Made by a program: the position numbers and the translations under genes
Notes under the pieces: generated by a model
The model's input: the letters and a program-made list of their open reading frames with translations, nothing else
What the model was told of the DNA's origin: nothing
Databases searched by the model: none
From: Penium margaritaceum
Taxonomy: Eukaryota; Streptophyta; Zygnematophyceae; Desmidiales; Peniaceae
Direction: 5' to 3'
DNA length: 64,000 bases
Assembly: GCA_023375785.1 (NCBI GenBank)
Contig: SZWC01003584.1
Coordinates: 35,275 to 99,274, forward strand
Shown here: positions 46,283-57,183 of the stretch, one piece after another
Layout: each line of letters starts with the position of its first letter
How positions within the stretch are numbered: the stretch's first letter is position 1

Positions 46283-46699
46283 GTGAAAATCAGGGAAGTG
46301 GAGGAGATAGCGACAACATATGCAACATTGGCCTCAACACTTGACAAGTTTGCGGATACTCCAGAGGAGTCTGCATCCTTTGTCAAGGAGTTTGGAGGAG
46401 TTCTTCTCAAAGAAGTACCAAGAGATTTACCTCCACAATGCAGTGGCAATCACCAGATAGACCTACATTTGGGCAGCAAACCAACGGTCAAAGAAAACTA
46501 TCGGATGAGCAACCATCAGCTGACCAATCGCAAGAAGCAGCTGGACGAGATGCTTGGTAAGAGGTTCATCGTATCATCCACATCACCCTTTGTGGCGCGT
46601 GTCGCTTTTGTGAGAAATAGAACAGGCGAGATGTGGATGTGCATGGATTACCGAGTGTTGAACGACATCATCATGAAGAACTGTTATGCCACAGTATAA
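46283..46699 (+). pseudogene. gypsy-2 protease-RT junction and RT N-terminus (fossil)
   Basis: Shows LLKEVPRDLPPQC, HQIDLHLGSKPTVKENYRMS, FIVSSTSPFVARVAFVR and WMCMDYRVLNDIIMKNCY, the N-terminal gypsy RT. It is interrupted by the MULE. Confidence 0.88.
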
Positions 46700-46711
46700 G
46701 AATTTTCAAAA

Positions 46712-46860
46712 GGGTTCGGTCACCATATACCCAATTTTCGGAACTATATAGCTCATTCGCCCGTCGTCAGTCGGAAAATAACGCAGGTATCAATGGACCG
46801 TCGAGAATAACGCAGGTATCAACGCCGAGCGAGAAAGCAACTAGCTGCCCACGTGGTTAA
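46712..46860. repeat. MULE left terminal region with degenerate tandem units
   Basis: Contains TCGCCCGTCG (46756 on) and GGACCGTCGAG, each followed by AATAACGCAGGTATCAA. It is the counterpart of the 30-bp array at the right end but more diverged. Confidence 0.75.
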
Positions 46861-47837
46861 AAAAATTACTCATACGGGAATGGAGATAAATTGATAGCTC
46901 CGTAGCCCACGCACTATTCGCTCAGTCTTGAATAGTAACGGAGCGGAACCCCTTTGTTTAAGCGCAGGTCCATCACCAAACCTCCGGCGGTGGTCCGGCA
47001 GACGCAGATCGTGGAAAAATATTGTGCACAAACCCTGCTTTGTCGGGCCTAGGTTCGACGCATTTCGCTTCACGTTTGTGCAGCAGTTGCAAAAGAACTC
47101 TGCATGCGTGGATGCATACGACACGTGTCATCGCACATCTTTCTGACGAATGATATGTCGCCGCTACAGCCAACCAACGACATCGTCGACAGCGTGGATC
47201 ACTAGGTAGTACGCCAACCGCCACCTTTTTAGCGACAACGACCACTTTTCATGTGACGTACTTGAAAGGATACGAAAGGCGAACTGTAGCTCGAACCGAG
47301 CTCATAAATGGAGTTCATAACATTAGTCTACGGTGAATTGGTAAGCTGTTGTTCACGACGTTGTATTAAATCGCAGGCCATGGCGTCCTCGCACCACTTG
47401 TCGCTGAAGGGGCGTCCGTTGCCCCCGCTCCAGATGTGGGCGGGTGTTGTCAAGGATACTAGCCACATGGACCTGTACGATGCGTGGATCGGGTGGGTTA
47501 ACATCAAGCACATGTGGGACTCCAAAGGACTCGGCCCATGTCCAGCCGACCCATACACCATGTGCTAGCTGATGGGTGTCAAACCGCCGCATCCCCCTTT
47601 TGCATGGTGCCCGCCTCACTGGCAGCCGTGGGTCCATCCGGACCCACTCTGGTGTGCGAGAATGTAGACGGAAACTTCTGACAGGAGAAGGAGTGTTGTA
47701 GACGCGTTTCATTCGTCAACCATGGCTTCTTGTCAACTGTACAAGTCACCACTAGTGCTATCTTGACTTCTTGACTTGCATCGTTGTCGCTTGCAAACAT
47801 GGCTCTTTCCGATCCGTTGAAGCTACGATTACTAGTA
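46861..47837. other. MULE interior, unassigned
   Basis: No recognised domain. A plus-strand frame at 47308-47568 with WAGVVKDTSHMDLYDAW might be a captured gene fragment, but I cannot name it. Confidence 0.4.
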
Positions 47838-48688
47838 CTCCAATTTCTGCACGTAAGGGTGTTGTACATCACAGTATGAAGACCTGTGCTGCACAAGGCA
47901 ATGTATGGCTTCATTTCAATACGTTGGAGCACATGTGCATGTTTTGGAACGTGAAGGAGCTTCTGGGTTCCTATGTGGGGCCCACCCCACTGGGAGCCAT
48001 GGGTGCATCCGGATCCTGTATGCTCTGCTTGACTCTGACCGCGGACTGTGGTGTACGATAGGGTACATGCGACATTTTTACAACACGTTTTATATCCATA
48101 GTACCCGGTATTCTTCCTATATTGTAATACTATTCTAATACCCACATGTCAGGTATGTTACACATGAATGTAATGTGCCCTCCATGGTGGCATACAGTAA
48201 CAAGTGCGTTATGCAGCACTAGCACATGTCGAACCTGGTGAATGCGCCTTGGTGGAAAACGTACTCCAATTTCTGCATGTAAGGGTATTGTACATAACAG
48301 TATGAAGACCTGTGCTGCACAAGGCAATGTATGGCTTCATTTCAATACGTTGGAGCACATGTGCATGTTTTTGAACGTGAAGGAGCTTCAGGGTTCCTAT
48401 GTGGGGCCCACCCAACTGGGAGCCATGGGTGCATCCGGATCCTGTATGCTGTGCTTGACTCTGACCGCGGACTGTGGTGTACGATAGGGTACATGCGACA
48501 TTAATACAACACGTTTTATATCCATAGTACCCGGTATTCTTCCTGTATTATGATACTATTTTAATACCCACGTGTCAGGTATATTACACATGAATGCAAT
48601 GTGCCCTCCATGGTGGCATACAATAACAAGTGCGTTATGCAGCACTTGCACATGTCGAACCTGGTGAATGCGCCTTGGTGGAAAACGT
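47838..48688. repeat. Two tandem copies of a 425-bp unit in the MULE
   Basis: Copy 1 begins ACTCCAATTTCTGCACG at 47838 and copy 2 begins ACTCCAATTTCTGCATG at 48263. They are highly similar throughout, differing by only scattered substitutions. A third start (ACTCTAACTTG at 48689) breaks off. This is a recent internal duplication downstream of the transposase gene. Confidence 0.9.
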
Positions 48689-48699
48689 ACTCTAACTTG

Positions 48700-49631
48700 T
48701 GAATGAAGCAGACGTTTGGTCAACTTTTGCAACATGACTACATTCAACCACCCTTTGGTCACTGGAACGGACCTGGTTTGCCGTTCACAATCCAACGCTG
48801 GACTTGTGGGGGTAGTGTATGGATCCATCCAAAAATGTCGCACATGGGGCACAAGAGCACAGGCCTGGACAAAGCCACTGCAGGAACCGGATGAATGACC
48901 GTCTCTTCTTCAAGTTTGTCTTCAGCATCGTAGAAGACGTCTTCGGGATTGAACTCTGATAGAACATCCATGTCAAATGGTTGTGGGCACGTGCTATAGT
49001 ACACATGGAGCTGTAGACGCCTCCATTCCGTGTCCAACTTTGACAGCAAGTAACAAGTACTGGCTCCACAAAGAAAAGAAGTCACAAGAGGTACTGCTCC
49101 CGGGAATACCGTGCAGTCCATGTTCAAAGAAGGACAATGTTTGAGAGCTATACAAATGACCATCATCTCGCTTTTCTACATTGCGAACGTCATTGTCCAG
49201 TGTATGTGAAAGTAGTACTAATCAACTGTGTTCATTATTACGTAATGCAAAACCTGAACGTTGAGGATGGATGTTCAAACCCAATTTTCTTCAATCACAG
49301 TTTTCCAACGGCTTGTAGGACTACATGGATTGGGGATGGATGTTGAACCACGTTGTCAAAGCACTGGCCTAAACATGACAGAGACAACTGACACAAGCAC
49401 ACAACATTTATGAACTCAGACCTAGGCAGGCCACTAGCCAAGCCGAGCAGTGTGTCAGCCAACACTTGGTCTAAGTTGTTCTTCCTTCCACGCTTCGTCT
49501 GAGTTCATGGCATGCTTCCCAGCACCCCTGCACAAAGACATGGAAATGTAGTTATGAAATGCAGGTCCGTGTATGCATCATTTGCAGACTTGCAGAACAC
49601 AATGCAGACAACACTAGTTCAATGACTCACC
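48700..49631. other. MULE interior, unassigned
   Basis: A minus-strand frame (48759-49166) contains FNPEDVFYDAEDKLEEE and LLCPMCDIFGWIHTLPP. It may be part of a captured host gene or lineage-specific MULE sequence. The rest resembles a 3' untranslated region of the transposase gene. Confidence 0.4.
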
Positions 49632-51317
49632 TTAGATTCCTAGAGCATCCATTCCTCTGATGTCGTCGTTCCAGACGTCTTCGTCAGCTTCATCATTAGC
49701 CTCATTTTCATCCCCCTCTTCTCCTGCGTCTTCCACTCCATGTTCCTCCATTCCGCCATGCTCCTCCATGAACCTGGCACTTTCAGCGTCGTGCTCTTCC
49801 TGTGTCAGCAGTCCGGTCTCAGGCTCCGCCGCATACCCCAGGGAGTCCTCACTGCCACTGTCGGACACGTTGTCCTCGAAGTCATCTGCGGCTGCCTCGT
49901 CGTCCGTCGACGACCCCCTGGGTTCACCCTCCGAGTCGTAGTCGGACGCGTCACTGTCGTCCATAGCTGCCCCTTCCTCGCGCCCTGCCCCTCTCTCTCT
50001 CGCAGCACGATCAGCTGCAGCCCCTGCTGCTGCCTCTCTCTCTGCGCGTAGTGCACCTGCTGCTTCGTCAGGTCGTGGCGCAGGTGGGTTTGGACAGCTC
50101 TTTTTGGTGTGCCCCTTCCGGCCACACTTCGGGCAGATGAAGTTGCGTTTCCGCAGCGGCGCACGCTCCATGCGAGCGCTCCTCGGACGACCGCGGCCTC
50201 GCCGCGGACCTGGCTGACCCCAGCCTGGCGGCAATGGTTGGTTCAGTCCGGCTGAACTCAGTGTGGGCATAGGGTTTTCGTACGTGAGGCTCCAATACCG
50301 CACGGACTGGCCGCGACTGACGTGCACAGTCGGGTCCACACCCACCTCCATCATGAGCGCACAAGCATGCTGGCATGGCTGGCCGTACTCCCGCCACCGA
50401 CGACAGTCACAGGTTCCCATGGCCAGGTTCACGTGCCGGCGCACATCAGTGGGGCCACGAACCATTGCCGCCGACGGCCCCTCCATCACGACATCGTAGT
50501 CACGTGCCACAGCGGAGCTCTGAAGCAGGCGTTTTGTGGGAGCCAGGGCTAGAAGCTCGCTGCACTTGGCTATCTGCTCTCGACGCTGCGCCATGATTCC
50601 CTACACGAAGTAGTAGACCTGCAGGAAGCAGTAGAACGGAAACAGCTTGCGCAGGCTCTTCAGACGAGCGTTCAGCGACTCTGACGCATTGCTGGTAATA
50701 TGCCCCCCGCGAGGCACGGGGCACATGTACGACGTCCATTTCTGCAGTGGTATGCCACCGGTTCCGTCCCGGGCTGGGATGAGGTAGTCCGCAGCTCTTT
50801 CGCTGACTGCCCGCAGATGCCATGCAACCCGGTGAAACTGCTCATGCGTGAGTGCCTGTGCGCACTTGTATGCCCAGTATGCCGCCTTCTTGCCGTACCT
50901 CTCTTGTACGTTTCTGCGGAGGTGCCATGCACAGTACGTGTGTGTTGCGCCCGGCAAATGTCTTGCAACCGCTTTCGCCAGTCTAGCTTCACGGTCCGAC
51001 ACAATGACTGTGCCTGTAGTAGATGCAGAGGGGTAAGCTCGAGCCAGCTACTCGCAAAACCACAGCCATGTCTCTTCATTCTCAGTGGAGACCAGAGCCC
51101 ACGCCATCGGGCATGCGTGGTCGTTTGCATCAAAAAACTACGCGACCAACATGACCTGCTTGTGCCCATTCCTCAAAAACGTTCCATCCATTGTCATGAT
51201 TCTCCTGTTGTACTCCAAGCCAAGTCGGGTGGCGCCAGGGGCCACAAACGCCCACTTGAACTTGTTATGTGTGTCTTGCTCCACCACAGCATGCGTTGCC
51301 GGATCAACACGTTTGAG

Positions 51318-51420
51318 CTGCATGGACACATAACCACGGTGTCACAACTATGAACTGGAAAACGTGAACAAAGATGACAGTGAATGTGACGTACCATGCC
51401 ACGAACGTGGCGGGACGTAC
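51318..51420 (-). other. MULE transposase intron 2
   Basis: 103 bp, donor GAG|GTACGT and acceptor CCATGCAG, phase 0. It joins ALCQE to LKRVDPATHAVV. Confidence 0.85.
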
Positions 51421-51950
51421 CTCCTGACACAAGGCTGGAAATATGGCCCAGGACTTCGCCTTCGTGTGACCCATGTGGTATGCTTGGGCCATTGTTTGTG
51501 CACGATACAGAGTACTGTTGGCGACTTGAATGCCCGATGCTTCCTTGATGATGGCCTTCAGCGTGGCAGGAGGCGTTGTCGGATCCCTCGCCATTTGCTG
51601 CGAGATGTGCCGGGCAATCCAACGTGTGGTACGGGCGGGGCTCCCGCGGCCAATAGTCGGGGTGCAACAGTGGCCCTCTGACACGTAGGACAGCTTTACC
51701 GCCCCGAACTTAGAAGACACCACTGCGCGTACGTGCCACGCGCAACCACGTCGCACGGCCTCCACGTAGCGCACGTCGATCCGTGCGGGCTCGCTCCGCA
51801 CCCACTGAAGCCCAAAGCGGTTCGCCACCGCGTAGTCCTCGATGGCCGCTCTACAGGCCGCCATGTTGCAAAACTTCTTGCCCTCCACCAGTTCGTCACC
51901 ATCTGCTTTTCGTTTCTTCGTCGTGGACTCGGGCGAGCTCTCGGACGTGG

Positions 51951-52152
51951 CTGCAATAGGAGACGATAGCCAGAGAAGAAAGCATAGTCGTCAGTCGGGA
52001 GTGGGCAGGAAGATATCCAACAAGAACATGAGAAAGCGATGTTCCGCAATCACTGGGTACGCACAGACACGTATATGCCCTACACAACAGCCACAGCAGG
52101 CGTACAAAGCATGAGGACAGTGAAGCATTTAAAACCAAGACACACACATTAC
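51951..52152 (-). other. MULE transposase intron 1
   Basis: 202 bp, donor ACTG|GTAATG and acceptor CTCCTATTGCAG, phase 1 on both sides. It joins the Pro/Ala-rich exon to TSESSPESTTKKRK. Confidence 0.8.
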
Positions 52153-52529
52153 CAGTGGATGCACTAGGACAAATGACACAATGCCTTGCCCATGATTGGG
52201 TGTATGGAGGAGCCTCGGTCTGCTCCGGGGAGCGTGGCTCCATTCGAAACAACCGCATGCTCTCGGCGGCCTCTTCGTCGAAACGTCTTTCCCATTCCTC
52301 AAAATCACGGTCTCTGTTAAGCCAGAAGAAGGCTTCTTCCTTGGCACCTGATTCACGGAGGTTCACGTGGTGTGCCGTGAACTGCGCCTGCGCAGGAGGA
52401 GGCGCTGGCGGAAGACCATGCTCCACAGGGCGATAGGCGCGTTGCTGAGGTGGTCGTGCGGCGGGCCAAACGGCAGGTCGTCCCGCAGGTAGTGCAGCAG
52501 GTGCTGCACCGGGTCGGGCCAGAAATCGC

Positions 52530-52870
52530 GCAGGGGGTGGTGCAGCGGGTGGTGCAGCGGGTGGTGCAGCGGGACGTACAGCGGGACGTGCAGCGGGTGG
52601 TGAAGCGGGTGGTGCAGCGGGACGTGTAGCGGGACGTGCAGCGGGTGGTGCAGCGGGTGGTGCAGCGGGACGTGCAGCGGGACGTGCAGCGGGTGGTGCA
52701 GCGGGTGGTGCAGCGGGACGTGTAGCGGGACGTGCAGCGGGTGGTGCAGCGGGTGGTGCAGCGGGACGTGCAGCGGGACGTGCAGCGGGTGGTGCAGCGG
52801 GTGGTGCAGCGGGTGGTACAGCGGGTACAGCAGCGGGTAGAGCAGCGGGTACAGCAGCGGGTGCTGCAGC
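52530..52870 (-). repeat. 12-bp minisatellite with higher-order AABB structure in MULE exon 1
   Basis: Built from 12-mers of two kinds, GTGGTGCAGCGG (A) and GACGTGCAGCGG (B), arranged mostly AABB in 48-bp blocks, about five blocks, then degenerating. On the minus strand it encodes alternating PAAP and PAAR tetrads. It keeps the reading frame because 12 is a multiple of 3. Confidence 0.92.
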
Positions 52871-53537
52871 GGTAGAGGCAGCGCGTGGTGCTGCACATGG
52901 TGCCGCAGGTCGTGCAGCTCGTGGTGGCGCAGGACGTGTAGCGGGACGTGCAGTAGGCGTCGGCTCGGCGGGAAGTGCAACCGGAGGGGCCACACCGACG
53001 CCTGAGGGGCGCCACCCCGCAGCCGTCGGTGGGTTCGGCCTTTGAAGATTACGCCGCCTTGGGTCTGAAGAACCGGATAGAGTTGTGGCGGCTGTTGCCG
53101 GCGAGGCCACATGACGGGGAGGTAGCTGCCGTGGCACGCGAAACTTAGCCGCCACGGGCAAGCTCCCCTGGCCGGTGGAGACCGCCCGTCCTCGTGTCAG
53201 AGGGCTGCGCGGTTGTGAGAGCACAACAGTCGTAAGACGCAATGCCTCGGCACATGAGACCGGTTTTCGACGGGGCGAGTGTGTGGGATTTGCGCGCACC
53301 GGAATGGTGGAGACAGGAGCCTCCGCCCTCCGGGCACTGGCCCGGGTTTGGGGCGCCATGGCGCGAAGAATGGGTACATTGGCATTTTCTCATCGCAATA
53401 TATTCCTGATGTACCCTGCACATGAACTCACCTTGCTTGATGAGGAGAGAGAGCGCCATGTTGTCGCTTCGCCGCCAACACACGAAACCCTCGCATAGCC
53501 GCACCTCGGCGCTGCACAGGCCAAAATGACAAACACC

Positions 53538-53552
53538 GGGGGGGGGGGGGGG
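53538..53552. repeat. Poly-G run upstream of the MULE gene
   Basis: About 14 G in a row at 53538-53552, about 180 bp upstream of the transposase start (poly-C on the coding strand), within the probable promoter and 5' untranslated region. Confidence 0.9.
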
Positions 53553-54039
53553 TCGCTAACCTCCCGTCCATGCTCACGCTCTCTGAGTTGTGCCAACGCA
53601 TGTGAAGAACCATCCGCATGCCAGCATACATGCACAGGTTTTGCAACCAAGCCGCGTGCACACCACACGTGCGACAAGGGTCAGAGGTCACTGGTGCGCC
53701 TCCACTTGCGCACATGCAGGTTCGGCAGCCAGGCTGGCATCCGGGCATGCAGGCCGTGTTTCCTCTGCCTCGTTGTTTACGAGTGTACGCAACGTCAGCA
53801 TGGCAAAGGAGAACCAACGTAGAAGGCAGCGGACGACCTCTAATGTTATGGAAAATGAAGTAGCCCTTACTACGCGACCTGGATGCACACCGAACCAACT
53901 TCATGTCAATATATGTAGACACATTTACAGTCGCATTTAAGTTCATGCAACGTCTCGTTGTACGGAGTGCGAATATAAATGGCAAAAATCGAGTTCATTG
54001 GAAAAAAAGTAACATCGTGCCCACGAAGCAACGCATATA

Positions 54040-54221
54040 ACGCAGATGCCGGTACTCCTTGATAAGCGAAAGTACCACGGGTGGTTGGTTACTTTCCTGT
54101 ACAGCGACGGGCGGCTGGTTGCTTTTCCTCCGAGCGACGGGCGGATCGTTACTTTTGTTCCAAACGACGGGCGGATGAGAGTCACACTTCGTCTTTTATG
54201 GGTATCTGAGCTATTTCACCC
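54040..54221. repeat. MULE right terminal region with four 30-bp tandem units
   Basis: CGACGGGCGG recurs at 54105, 54135 and 54165, with a variant CCACGGGTGG at 54075, an exact 30-bp period. Units contain GTTACTTT-like text. Tandem units within Mutator termini are probable transposase-binding sites (inference). Confidence 0.9.
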
Positions 54222-54244
54222 TTTTCAAAAACATTGATCCACAT

Positions 54245-54780
54245 AACTGCTATCATCCCATCTGCGTATCTGATAAGGACATCAAGAAGACAGTGTTGCA
54301 CACTAAACACAGACATTTTTAGTTCATGGTTATGCCATTTGCAGTCACCAATACCCATACAATATCTATGGGTGCAATGAAATATGTGTTTTTGTTGTAC
54401 CTCAACGACTATGTTGTCGTGTATCTTGATGAAATCTTGGTGTGCAGTCGCACCCCGGAGGAGCATAATGGATACCTCTCTCGAGATTTTACAAAGATGG
54501 GAATTCTACAAAACAAAACTCTCAAAGTACACTATGGTCAATTTGATTGAGTTTTTTAGCCACATCATCCGCAACGAACGGATCACCATGGACCCAAAGA
54601 AAGAGGAGGTGATCGCTTCCTGGCTAACGCCAACCAACGTTCGGGATGTATCCATGCTTTTGAGGTTCTTTGACTACTACCATCATTGTGTTGAGGATTA
54701 TGCTTGGGTGTCAGCATCTCTCTCCAACCTCACTTGTAAAACTTCCAATGGAGTCGGGGGGACTACGAACAACAAGTGTT
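54245..54780 (+). pseudogene. gypsy-2 RT, continued beyond the MULE (fossil)
   Basis: Contains MVMPFAVTNTHTIS, YLNDYVVVYLDEILVCSRTPEEH (the RT catalytic region and following strand), and ERITMDPKKEEVIASWLTP, the gypsy RT thumb/connection. The region is broken. Confidence 0.85.
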
Positions 54781-55355
54781 AAATTCTTTCAGGACTGCCC
54801 TTTAGTTGGCAGATCCAATCGATGGACTGCCATGGCCACCAACGCGTCCAAATAAGCAATCATAGCCGTTCTCCTCCAAGACAACAACGGTGGAGACGAA
54901 CCAAGCGCGTACATGTCACAAAAACTATGCAGACCAGAACTCAACTACGTCCTGCGCGGAAAAAATGCTCGTAGCAGTTCAAGCAATCAAAATGTGGCAG
55001 TGTTACCTAGAATACGGAAGATGCATCGTCTGCACCAACCACATCTAAAGACTCAGTCAAATGTGAGCTGTCAAAAAATTAGATAGATGGAGTTCCTTAA
55101 GTCCAAGTTCAACTATGACATCGTGTACCGACCAAGAAAAAAAATCTAGCGCATTCTCTAAGTCCATGACTAGACACAATGGACAAGATCAACACGTTTC
55201 TTGTTGAACAATACTCATACATTATGAGGCTATCCGCAAAAGGTTACTAGGAATTGAGCGGATTTGACAAGACCAAATTTTGGTTCAACGGCCAAAGCTG
55301 GTGATGGCCATTCACTCGCCGAGTTGTCGTACCACCAAACAAAAAATTGTAAGGG

Positions 55356-56300
55356 ATGCTGTTTGATGAATGCCACGATACCGGTCTAGGTGGTGGTGGT
55401 GGTGGTGGTGGCGAGAACAAGATACTCAAGACATTGGCAAAGTACAACTGGTGGGACGAAATGCAGTCCTTCGTGGGAGCCTTTCACATATCATGCAATA
55501 CCTGTCAACGACAGAAGTCTCGTTGCACAAGGCCACCCGAACAACTCCAACCACCCCTTGTTCCAACAGAGTCACGTGCTGACATCAGCTTGGACTCGGT
55601 GGCAAGACTATCACTCAAGAGTGATATGGCACCATTCTTGTAGTGGTGGAAAGATTTTCCAATGTATCGCATTTTATTCCAGTAATAACCACCGTCATTG
55701 TAGAAGGGACATCACTTCTTTTTCTAAATCAACTCATGCAACTCCATAGTGTGCCACGCACAATCATCAGCGACATAGATGACTGCTTCAATACGCATTT
55801 TGGGAGTGAACTTTGAAAAATGTTCTGGTGTTTGAATCCATTTATTCCATCCTAAAGTATATCGGCAGACCAAACCAACCAATCAGATGCTCAAAGAACT
55901 CGTTCGCACTTTATGCGAGCTCAAAGCATTGATTGGACAGCAAATTTGTTGAACGTTGAACTCGCATACAACTCTGCACCTTCCACAACAGGTAAGGACC
56001 AATATGAGTTGGTTTACGGTAAACTTTCCGCCACATTGGCAAGACTCCAACGCCACAGTAACATTACAGTGGTTGACATCCACTGATGGGACTTCAAAAT
56101 CTGGGAAGAAGTGCCCCAGACCCTTGTAAAGACCCGAGTAGTGATGAAGCGAGTTGTGGACCAACATAGCAGTGGTGACATATTCATCTTAAGCATTTGC
56201 GTCCTACTTGTAGCTGGAAATCTCCTAGAGCAGCAGGTTGGGGCAGCAACGTTGTTGATGCAGCGTGTGGGAACCCACGCTCGTTGCTTAAGTTGCCCCC
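55356..56300 (+). pseudogene. gypsy-2 integrase (fossil)
   Basis: HHCC zinc part (ECHDTGLGGG, then ILKTLAKYNWWDEM and CNTCQRQKSR), and later integrase-core pieces around 55640-55980, ending near NSAPSTTGKDQYELVYGK. The region is broken. Confidence 0.82.
55389..55411. repeat. (GGT)n microsatellite in gypsy-2 integrase
   Basis: Eight GGT-type units encoding a glycine run between the His and Cys parts of the integrase zinc region. Confidence 0.9.
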
Positions 56301-56310
56301 TCACTTTGCT

Positions 56311-57055
56311 GCACTAGAGCCTAAGTATGAGAGCTCTGCTGTTTGCTACTCAAAACTGCGCACGCCAGAGTTAGCGCCAGAAAATAGCTCAAAACTGGAA
56401 ATGAATTATTAAGGAGTGAGAATGAGCAACAATGGGAGACCCCTCCAAATTCTAGCTCTCCCCCAGCTCTATAGAGCTTGTTACTCAATTTCTAAGCCAA
56501 TCAGAAAATGTACCTACTTTCTGGCATGCAGGGTTTCTTGGTGAGCCCTGCCAGACGGCTGACAGCCCAAAACTTGGGCGTCGTTCGTTTTGCCTCAAAA
56601 CTGAATCATACTATAATACACACGCTGCAAACGCAGTCGTGTGGTTAGAATCAGCTAGAAAAATAGCACTGATGAGTAATTGTTACATAAACCCAGGCAA
56701 CGTCTACGCTAATCCCCGATACCAACAGTGTCCAGAAATCATGAAACTTGGACCCTAGGCTTCATATGGCGCTGCGAATGCACCAGTGCGGTCAGACACG
56801 ACGCTGGACGCGTGCAGACACCATGTGCAGCCATAGTGACGACCGGCGGCACGACTGCCGAGGAGGTGTGACGATGGAGCTGAGCATGTTGGAGGAAGGA
56901 GGCTCCAACAAACTAGGTGTAGGCCTCAACGTGCGTCCGCTCCACCACACGACACTCTAGCAATGTCGCGTCTCACCGTCATTCATCTGCACGCTGATGT
57001 ACACAAGCCCAAAGAACACAACAGAGTACAGGTGAGAGATGTGTGAAAAACCAAC
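56311..57055 (-). repeat. copia-3 probable 3' LTR
   Basis: Its inner end is clear: ...AAAAACCAACA at 57055 is followed by CTCCCCC, a purine tract on the minus strand, the same layout as in copia-1. The outer end is not defined and may lie near 56400. The sequence is unlike the copia-A/copia-2 LTRs over most of its length. Confidence 0.5.
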
Positions 57056-57120
57056 ACTCCCCCATGACTCACTGGCGTAGTGCACATAGACAGACAGAGA
57101 GCACAGAGACTAAGCAGACA

Positions 57121-57124
<4 letters not shown>

Positions 57125-57168
<44 letters not shown>

Positions 57169-57180
57169 GAGAGAGAGAGA
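57125..57180. repeat. (GA)n microsatellite
   Basis: About 27 GA units with one or two interruptions, between RNase H and the purine tract of copia-3. Confidence 0.97.
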
Positions 57181-57183
57181 ACC

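Larger units (their letters stand above)
49632..53359 (-). pseudogene. MULE transposase gene, three exons, three in-frame TAG codons
   Basis: Exons 53359-52153, 51950-51421 and 51317-49632 total 3423 nt (1141 codons) with consistent phases (1, then 0). ATG lies in CGCCATGG context; the end is TAA. Exon 1 encodes a long Pro/Ala/Arg-rich domain. Exon 2 encodes the MuDR N-terminal region (KKFCNMAACRAAIEDYAV) and ends in ALCQE. Exon 3 has FKWAFVAPGAT, the first catalytic Asp in MTMDGTF (codon 623), the second in VSDREARL (687) with CAWHLRRNV, the Glu in SNASESLNARL (792), a SWIM motif CDC-PCQH (882-896), a CCHC knuckle CPKCGRKGHTKKSC (974-987) and an acidic tail. TAG stands at codons 639, 669 and 818, each at a place where Gln is plausible. 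Confidence 0.93.
46712..54221 (-). mobile_element. MULE (Mutator-like) DNA transposon inside gypsy-2
   Basis: 7510-bp element bounded by a perfect 9-bp target duplication TTTTCAAAA (46703-46711 and 54222-54230), the size expected for Mutator. Both termini read inward as GGGT...ATACCCA (left GGGTTCGGTCACC, right GGGTGAAATAGC), followed by arrays containing CGCCCGTCG. The transposase gene (49632-53359) is on the minus strand. About 2.8 kb beyond its 3' end is filled with tandem repeats and unassigned sequence. It is well preserved compared with its host gypsy-2. Confidence 0.95.
43700..56310 (+). mobile_element. gypsy-2: plus-strand Ty3/gypsy element split by a MULE
   Basis: A primer site TGGTATCAGAGC at 44325-44336 is preceded by probable 5' LTR sequence with a TATATTATAT box near 43773. 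Gag follows (about 44345-45480), then RT (46283-46699, resuming at 54231), RNase H-like sequence (54780-55140) and integrase (55356-56300). The MULE (46712-54221) sits within RT. The 5' LTR start and any 3' LTR were not delimited. It is broken, with many interruptions. Confidence 0.8.

Noticed and set aside
16960-51140. A variant genetic code with TAG read as glutamine
   Set aside because: Not excluded, but hAT-3 ends in TAG, hAT-2 also has TGA, and CAG is the main Gln codon in these genes, so decay of methylated CAG explains the data. Kept as a finding with both readings.
52353-53112. His/Leu- and Cys/Thr-rich open frames overlapping MULE exon 1
   Set aside because: They are alternative-frame readings of the 12-bp minisatellite. 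The Pro/Ala frame is the one that splices in phase to the MuDR domain.
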